In this document: in pieces, positions 60,282 to 64,000 of the stretch
Layout of the letters: each line of letters opens with the position of its first letter
Position numbering within the stretch: the first letter of the stretch is position 1
Notes under the pieces: model-generated
Database searches by the model: none
Told to the model about the DNA's origin: nothing
Seen by the model: only the letters and a program-made list of their open reading frames with translations
Assembly: GCF_042651565.1 (NCBI RefSeq)
Contig: NZ_JBHSDF010000003.1
Length of the DNA: 64,000 bases
Source of the DNA: Salinispirillum marinum
Lineage (GTDB): Bacteria; Pseudomonadota; Gammaproteobacteria; Pseudomonadales; Natronospirillaceae
Reading direction: 5' to 3' (one strand)
Program-made: the position numbers and the translations under genes

Positions 60282-60962
60282 ATGGGTATTGAAAGCCCCT
60301 TGTTCCAGTTGTTTGGGCAAAGCCCCATCCAACCGCTCACCAAACACATGCACCTTACCTTAGATTGTGTGAGTGTTTTGCCTGCCTTCTTTGCCGCGGC
60401 ACAGAGTGGAGACTGGAAGAAAGCCACCCAGGTACGCAGCGAAATCGAGCAACATAAGCGTGATGCCGATGTCTTGAAGAAGGACATTCGTACCCACATG
60501 CCGAATCGCTTGCTGATGCCGGTCGCACGATCTGATTTACTCGAATTGTTGATTGCCCAGAGTCGTTTGGCGGGCTCGGCGAAACGCATTTCGGGTTTGG
60601 TTTTGGGCCGTGAGATGCACATTCCCGACAGTATCTATCCTTTGTCTAACGACTTTCTAGCGATGGGCATTCAGGCGGCTGAACAAGCGACGGTGGCGAT
60701 TGATGAATTAGACAACCTTCTGGAAACCGGGTTCAGCGGTAAGGAATTGAAAACGGTCGAGGCGTTGCTCGCTAAGCTGGATGACCTGGAAGAGCAGTCG
60801 GATCAATTGCAAATTTCGTTACGGCGGAGCCTTAAAGGGTTGGAAGCCAACCTGAACCCCGTTGACGTGATGTTTATGTATCAGGTTATCACCGGTATTG
60901 GTCAGTTGGCCGATTTTGCTCAACGTGTTGGTCATCGACTGCAAATTTTGATGGCCCGATAA
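60282..60962 (+). CDS. DUF47 PhoU-like regulator of phosphate transport
   Basis: 226 residues from ATG 60282 with GGAG upstream. All-helical with a PhoU-like pattern (ATQVRSEIEQHKRDADVLKKDIR, DLEEQSDQLQISLRRSLKGLEANLNPVDV). TIGR00153-type proteins commonly stand directly before pit and are thought to control it. 20 bp before the pit gene and controlled by the same Pho box, so phosphate starvation is the likely signal. Confidence 0.9.
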   Translation: MGIESPLFQLFGQSPIQPLTKHMHLTLDCVSVLPAFFAAAQSGDWKKATQVRSEIEQHKRDADVLKKDIRTHMPNRLLMPVARSDLLELLIAQSRLAGSAKRISGLVLGREMHIPDSIYPLSNDFLAMGIQAAEQATVAIDELDNLLETGFSGKELKTVEALLAKLDDLEEQSDQLQISLRRSLKGLEANLNPVDVMFMYQVITGIGQLADFAQRVGHRLQILMAR

Positions 60963-60982
60963 GCTACGCGACCGAGGTTTTT

Positions 60983-62248
60983 ATGGCGATTATTGCTGAA
61001 CACGCGAATCTTTTAATCTTACTGGCCTGTATCTTCGGGCTGTTCATGGCTTGGGGTGTGGGTGCCAACGACGTTGCCAACGCCATGGGGACATCAGTCG
61101 GCTCGCGCGCACTGACCATCACCCAGGCCATCATCATTGCGATTATCTTTGAATTTGCCGGGGCTTATTTGGCGGGCGGCTCGGTCACTTCGACGATTCG
61201 CAGCGGTATCATCGACGGTAATGCGCTGGCCAACGCTCCGGACATCTTTGTGTTTGGCATGCTGGCATCGCTCCTCGCGGCGGGCACCTGGTTGGCCGTG
61301 GCATCAACCATGGGTTGGCCGGTGTCTACGACGCACTCCATCGTGGGCGCCATCATCGGCTTTGGTCTGATCTACTTGGGTACTGAAGGCATTCGCTGGC
61401 CGCGCGTCTGGACCATCGCCGCGAGTTGGGTGATTTCACCGCTGCTCGCGGGGACCATGGCCTACCTCTTGTTCCGCAGTGTTTACCACCTCATTCTGAA
61501 CACCGATGAACCCTTCGCCAACGCCAAACGCTACGTACCTTTCTACATGTTTCTCACCGGTTTCTTGGTCTCTATGGTGACCTTGTTGAAAGGTTTGACT
61601 CATGTCGGTTTGGATCTTTCGTTCACCGAGAGCGTGTTGTATTCCATTCTGATTGGTTTGTTGATTACCGCTTTGGGCAAGGTCTTGATCAGTCGAATTA
61701 AAGAAGATGTGGCCCTGACCGGGCGTCGTCGATTTGCCGGGGTAGAGCGGATATTCGCGATCTTGATGGTCTTCACCGCCTGTGCCATGGCGTTTGCGCA
61801 CGGATCGAACGATGTGGCCAATGCGATAGGGCCCGTTGCTGCCGTGGTTTCTGTGGTGGGAGATGGCATGGTCACCGGGCAATCGCCGGTACCCAATTGG
61901 GTGTTGTTATTGGGCGCGCTAGGTATTGTTTTAGGCTTGGGCACGTACGGTTTTAAAGTCATGGGTACCATCGGACGTAAAATTACCGAACTTACGCCTT
62001 CACGCGGCTTTGCTGCAGAGCTGGCCGCAGCGTCCACGGTAGTCTTTGCCTCCGGAACGGGCTTACCCATCTCGACCACACATACGCTGGTGGGCGCTGT
62101 ATTGGGTGTAGGCATGGCGCGCGGTATTTCAGCGCTGAACCTCAATGTGGTGGGTCGTATTGTGGTGTCTTGGGTGGTGACATTACCCGCGGGCGCCGGT
62201 TTGTGCATGATCTACTTCTTAATTCTGAAAGCCTCGTTCGGGGCCTAG
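60983..62248 (+). CDS. pit: inorganic phosphate transporter, Pit family
   Basis: 421 residues with about ten membrane helices. Duplicate Pit signatures GANDVANAMGTSVGS and GSNDVANAIGPVAAV and the repeat motif WPVSTTHSIVGAIIGFG / LPISTTHTLVGAVLGVG are present. It moves metal-phosphate with protons or sodium ions. Expressed with the DUF47 gene from the Pho box, which is unusual for the low-affinity Escherichia coli Pit. An imperfect stem (GGCTGAC/GTCAGCC, 62260-62288) after its stop is a possible terminator without T-run. Confidence 0.95.
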   Translation: MAIIAEHANLLILLACIFGLFMAWGVGANDVANAMGTSVGSRALTITQAIIIAIIFEFAGAYLAGGSVTSTIRSGIIDGNALANAPDIFVFGMLASLLAAGTWLAVASTMGWPVSTTHSIVGAIIGFGLIYLGTEGIRWPRVWTIAASWVISPLLAGTMAYLLFRSVYHLILNTDEPFANAKRYVPFYMFLTGFLVSMVTLLKGLTHVGLDLSFTESVLYSILIGLLITALGKVLISRIKEDVALTGRRRFAGVERIFAILMVFTACAMAFAHGSNDVANAIGPVAAVVSVVGDGMVTGQSPVPNWVLLLGALGIVLGLGTYGFKVMGTIGRKITELTPSRGFAAELAAASTVVFASGTGLPISTTHTLVGAVLGVGMARGISALNLNVVGRIVVSWVVTLPAGAGLCMIYFLILKASFGA

Positions 62249-62259
62249 TGGTATTCCGA

Positions 62260-62288
62260 GGCTGACACGGTTAACCGCCGCGTCAGCC
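62260..62288 (+). terminator. possible terminator after pit
   Basis: Stem GGCTGAC-A-CGG / CCG-C-GTCAGCC with one mismatch and a loop of 7 nt, but the bases after it (TACGGAGC) are not T-rich. Weak evidence for rho-independent termination. Confidence 0.45.
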
Positions 62289-62361
62289 TACGGAGCATTT
62301 GTTCCATGGCACACAATTCCGTAGACTGCAGCAGGTCGTTATTTCATTTTTGGAAATCGCT

Positions 62362-62844
62362 ATGGCGCTGTTCCCTCCCACGCACGATGAAAATTCTGTA
62401 CTCATCCAACGTTTAGACCCGCAAGAACCGCTGGGCTGCGCGATCATCCGCCCGTTTACGCTCGATGGTCATGAATGGCCAACGGCAGAACATTACTATC
62501 AAGCCATGAAATATCCGGACCGCCCAAGATTCCAGCAGATTTTGGCTGCACCCGATGTCGAAACGGCTCGGAAGATTGGCAAAGGCTGGCTAAAGCGCCC
62601 GCGCAGTGATTGGAAAAGCGTCCGCACCATCGTCATGACACGGGCAATCTACACCCAATGTCACACGTATCCGGACTTTGCTGATGCCCTACTGGAAACC
62701 GATGACCGTCCACTTATGGAGACGGCCCAATACGATTATTTCTGGGGCATTGGCCGTGATCAACGCGGGCAAAACCAGTACGGAAAAGTACTGATGAATG
62801 TGCGCACTAAGTTACGTTCCGAGCGTCAATCGGTGGCCTCTTAA
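62362..62844 (+). CDS. NADAR domain protein (YbiA-like)
   Basis: 160 residues from ATG 62362. NADAR family motifs: WPTAEHYYQAMKY, the GKGWLKRPRSDWKSVR stretch and DYFWGIGRDQRGQNQYGKVLMNVR. YbiA of Escherichia coli removes the reactive early riboflavin intermediates by cleaving their N-glycosidic bond, and some NADAR proteins act on ADP-ribose. No riboflavin or ADP-ribosylation gene is nearby, so either role stays open. Its 3' end overlaps the converging DUF418 gene by 38 bp. Confidence 0.9.
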   Translation: MALFPPTHDENSVLIQRLDPQEPLGCAIIRPFTLDGHEWPTAEHYYQAMKYPDRPRFQQILAAPDVETARKIGKGWLKRPRSDWKSVRTIVMTRAIYTQCHTYPDFADALLETDDRPLMETAQYDYFWGIGRDQRGQNQYGKVLMNVRTKLRSERQSVAS

Positions 62845-64000
62845 CGGCCCGACGCCAGAGTCGCTCGGCGGGTCCTATACCCCAACACTTCTCCCATTTA
62901 GGTACTTGCCAAAGCAGCAGCGCACTGATTCCAGCACCCAACAGCATGACCTCAGCTGGTGTGCGCTGTCCATACCAACCGAGTCCATGCCCATAAAAGA
63001 GCACACCGCACAGTAGCGATTGCAATAAGTACACTGACAAGGACCACCGCCCGAGGGCGGCCAAACGCAGAACCCAAACGGACGCTGAAGACCACGATAA
63101 CAACACCAACAAGTACCAAAACGCCAACAGAAACGCCCCCATCTGTTGCAGCACTGGCTGATAGAATGACACCCAAGCCAGATCATCCGGAACACCGAAG
63201 ACTCGGCTGAGCGCAACACCCAAACTGAGCACTAACCCCACAGTGCCAATGCCGATACCGGGCCACGATATTGGTTTGATCGGTGGTGCAACGCACCATC
63301 CCTGGCGCTGCAACAGCATGCCGATGATCATCAAGCTCAGCGTGTACCACAGGGTCCAGGTCACCAACACATCAAATTGCAACGTCCATGCATCCGGAGC
63401 CCGCACCGACCATTGCGCCCAAAACCCTTGCTGATAGCCCATAACTTTCGCCTGCAGCGTTTCCGCAGAGGGGTAAAGCAACGCGCGCATAGTCTGCAAG
63501 GTTGCTTCGTCCCACCGATCAACCGACTGCGCCGCCCACAGCAGAAGCCCGGTCGGCAGAGCAAAAAACAACACCGCAAAGCGAATCTGCCGCAAAGGAG
63601 ACAGGGGCAAGAACCACCACGCCACGGCTCCTGTAATGGCATAGGTCACTAAGATATCGCCGTACCAAAATCCGTACGCATGCAATAACCCAATACACCC
63701 TAATATGGCCATTCGCTTCATGTGCGCCCATTTGGCTATCTGCCCATAGCGCTCTAAAAACAGTGCCATGCCGACACCGAACAATAGGCTCAATAAGGCG
63801 ATAAATTTGCCTTCCATTAGCCCAATGGTCAGCACCAAAGCACCTTGATCCAACCCACTCAGATCCGGACGCTGTGAGGGATGGTAATGCCATTGCTCCG
63901 GGCCAGAGAACAAATGAATGTTCACCATTAGCACCCCTAAAACGGCAACACCTCGAATGAGATCCAGTTTCACGAACCGAGTATTGTCAACGGAGTCGGA
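62807..64000 (-). CDS. DUF418 membrane protein, 5' end outside the window
   Basis: The frame stays open to base 64000, so the start is beyond the window; the GTG at 63973 is only an internal option because family members begin a few residues before (LDLIRGVAVLGVLMVNIHLF). About 397 residues are visible: an N-terminal helix, LRGVAVLGVLMVN, followed by eight or so membrane segments and a DUF418 core in the last 150 residues (LAALGRWSLSVYLLQSLL). Function unknown; the family is related to acyltransferase-like membrane proteins. Confidence 0.88.
   Translation of the reverse strand, partial: SDSVDNTRFVKLDLIRGVAVLGVLMVNIHLFSGPEQWHYHPSQRPDLSGLDQGALVLTIGLMEGKFIALLSLLFGVGMALFLERYGQIAKWAHMKRMAILGCIGLLHAYGFWYGDILVTYAITGAVAWWFLPLSPLRQIRFAVLFFALPTGLLLWAAQSVDRWDEATLQTMRALLYPSAETLQAKVMGYQQGFWAQWSVRAPDAWTLQFDVLVTWTLWYTLSLMIIGMLLQRQGWCVAPPIKPISWPGIGIGTVGLVLSLGVALSRVFGVPDDLAWVSFYQPVLQQMGAFLLAFWYLLVLLSWSSASVWVLRLAALGRWSLSVYLLQSLLCGVLFYGHGLGWYGQRTPAEVMLLGAGISALLLWQVPKWEKCWGIGPAERLWRRAVKRPPIDARNVT

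Noticed and set aside
61600..62208. 202-codon minus-strand ORF inside pit
   Set aside because: Antisense shadow of the Pit coding frame with low-complexity composition.

Overview
The window is one continuous stretch of bacterial chromosome, densely coding on both strands, with no insertion sequence, prophage, CRISPR array or rRNA operon. The gene set points to a gammaproteobacterium, probably of the marine Oceanospirillales/Pseudomonas side: comM, ubiK and glnK-amtB stand together as in Pseudomonas, SpoT, RpoZ, SerA, PfkA, Pgk and CpxRA are of gammaproteobacterial type, and a SahR-type regulator stands before metK-ahcY-metF. I cannot fix the genus; a Saccharospirillaceae-like organism (Reinekea or Saccharospirillum) is only a guess.

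Layout. 1-8.6 kb: end of an EAL protein, comM, an orphan periplasmic binding protein, a hybrid histidine kinase, ubiK, and a nitrogen block (glnK, amtB, a degenerate receiver protein, a second PII gene) behind a recognisable NtrC site and sigma-54 promoter. 8.7-16 kb: rpoZ-spoT and a maltose-type importer malE-malF-malG whose permeases have enlarged periplasmic loops and which has no ATPase gene here. 16-21 kb: a cell-envelope set (LpoB-like lipoprotein, COG3014-type lipoprotein, transglutaminase-like protein) and serA. 21-28 kb: aldo/keto reductase, an acyl-CoA-ligase/thiolase pair, a nitroreductase, and glycolytic fba and pgk. 28-31 kb: iron storage (bfd and two complementary bacterioferritin subunits) behind a Fur-like site, and a secreted serine protease. 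31-38 kb: udk-lgt-thyA, a Lon-like protease and acs. 37.9-38.6 kb: a long noncoding stretch with palindromes, a DnaA-type box, a short ORF with an intrinsic terminator, then tRNA-Leu(CAG).

38.6-48 kb: a REC-DUF3369 regulator, smrA, a CpxRA-type system with a CpxR-like box, an ABC exporter, two unrecognised proteins and pfkA. 48.2-52.3 kb: a zinc operon (CobW GTPase, His-rich ZrgA, ABC ATPase, permease) behind a perfect Zur-type palindrome and closed by a strong terminator. 52.3-55 kb: gabT and a membrane diguanylate cyclase, divergent. 54.9-59.8 kb: the methyl cycle (sahR, metK, ahcY, metF) with an operator-like palindrome at its head and long inverted repeats on both sides of metF. 60-62.2 kb: a three-repeat Pho box driving a PhoU-like protein and a Pit phosphate transporter, with a divergent small ORF. 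The window ends in a NADAR protein and a truncated DUF418 membrane protein.

The theme is nutrient sensing: nitrogen (NtrC/sigma-54), zinc (Zur), iron (Fur), phosphate (PhoB), S-adenosylhomocysteine (SahR) and envelope stress (Cpx) each have a gene block here with a matching operator-like sequence. I found no wholly unknown system. The least explained items are the degenerate receiver between amtB and the second PII gene, the ligase/thiolase pair whose thiolase lacks the second catalytic cysteine, the terminator inside the nitroreductase gene, the noncoding island before tRNA-Leu, and the 54-residue ORF beside the Pho box.
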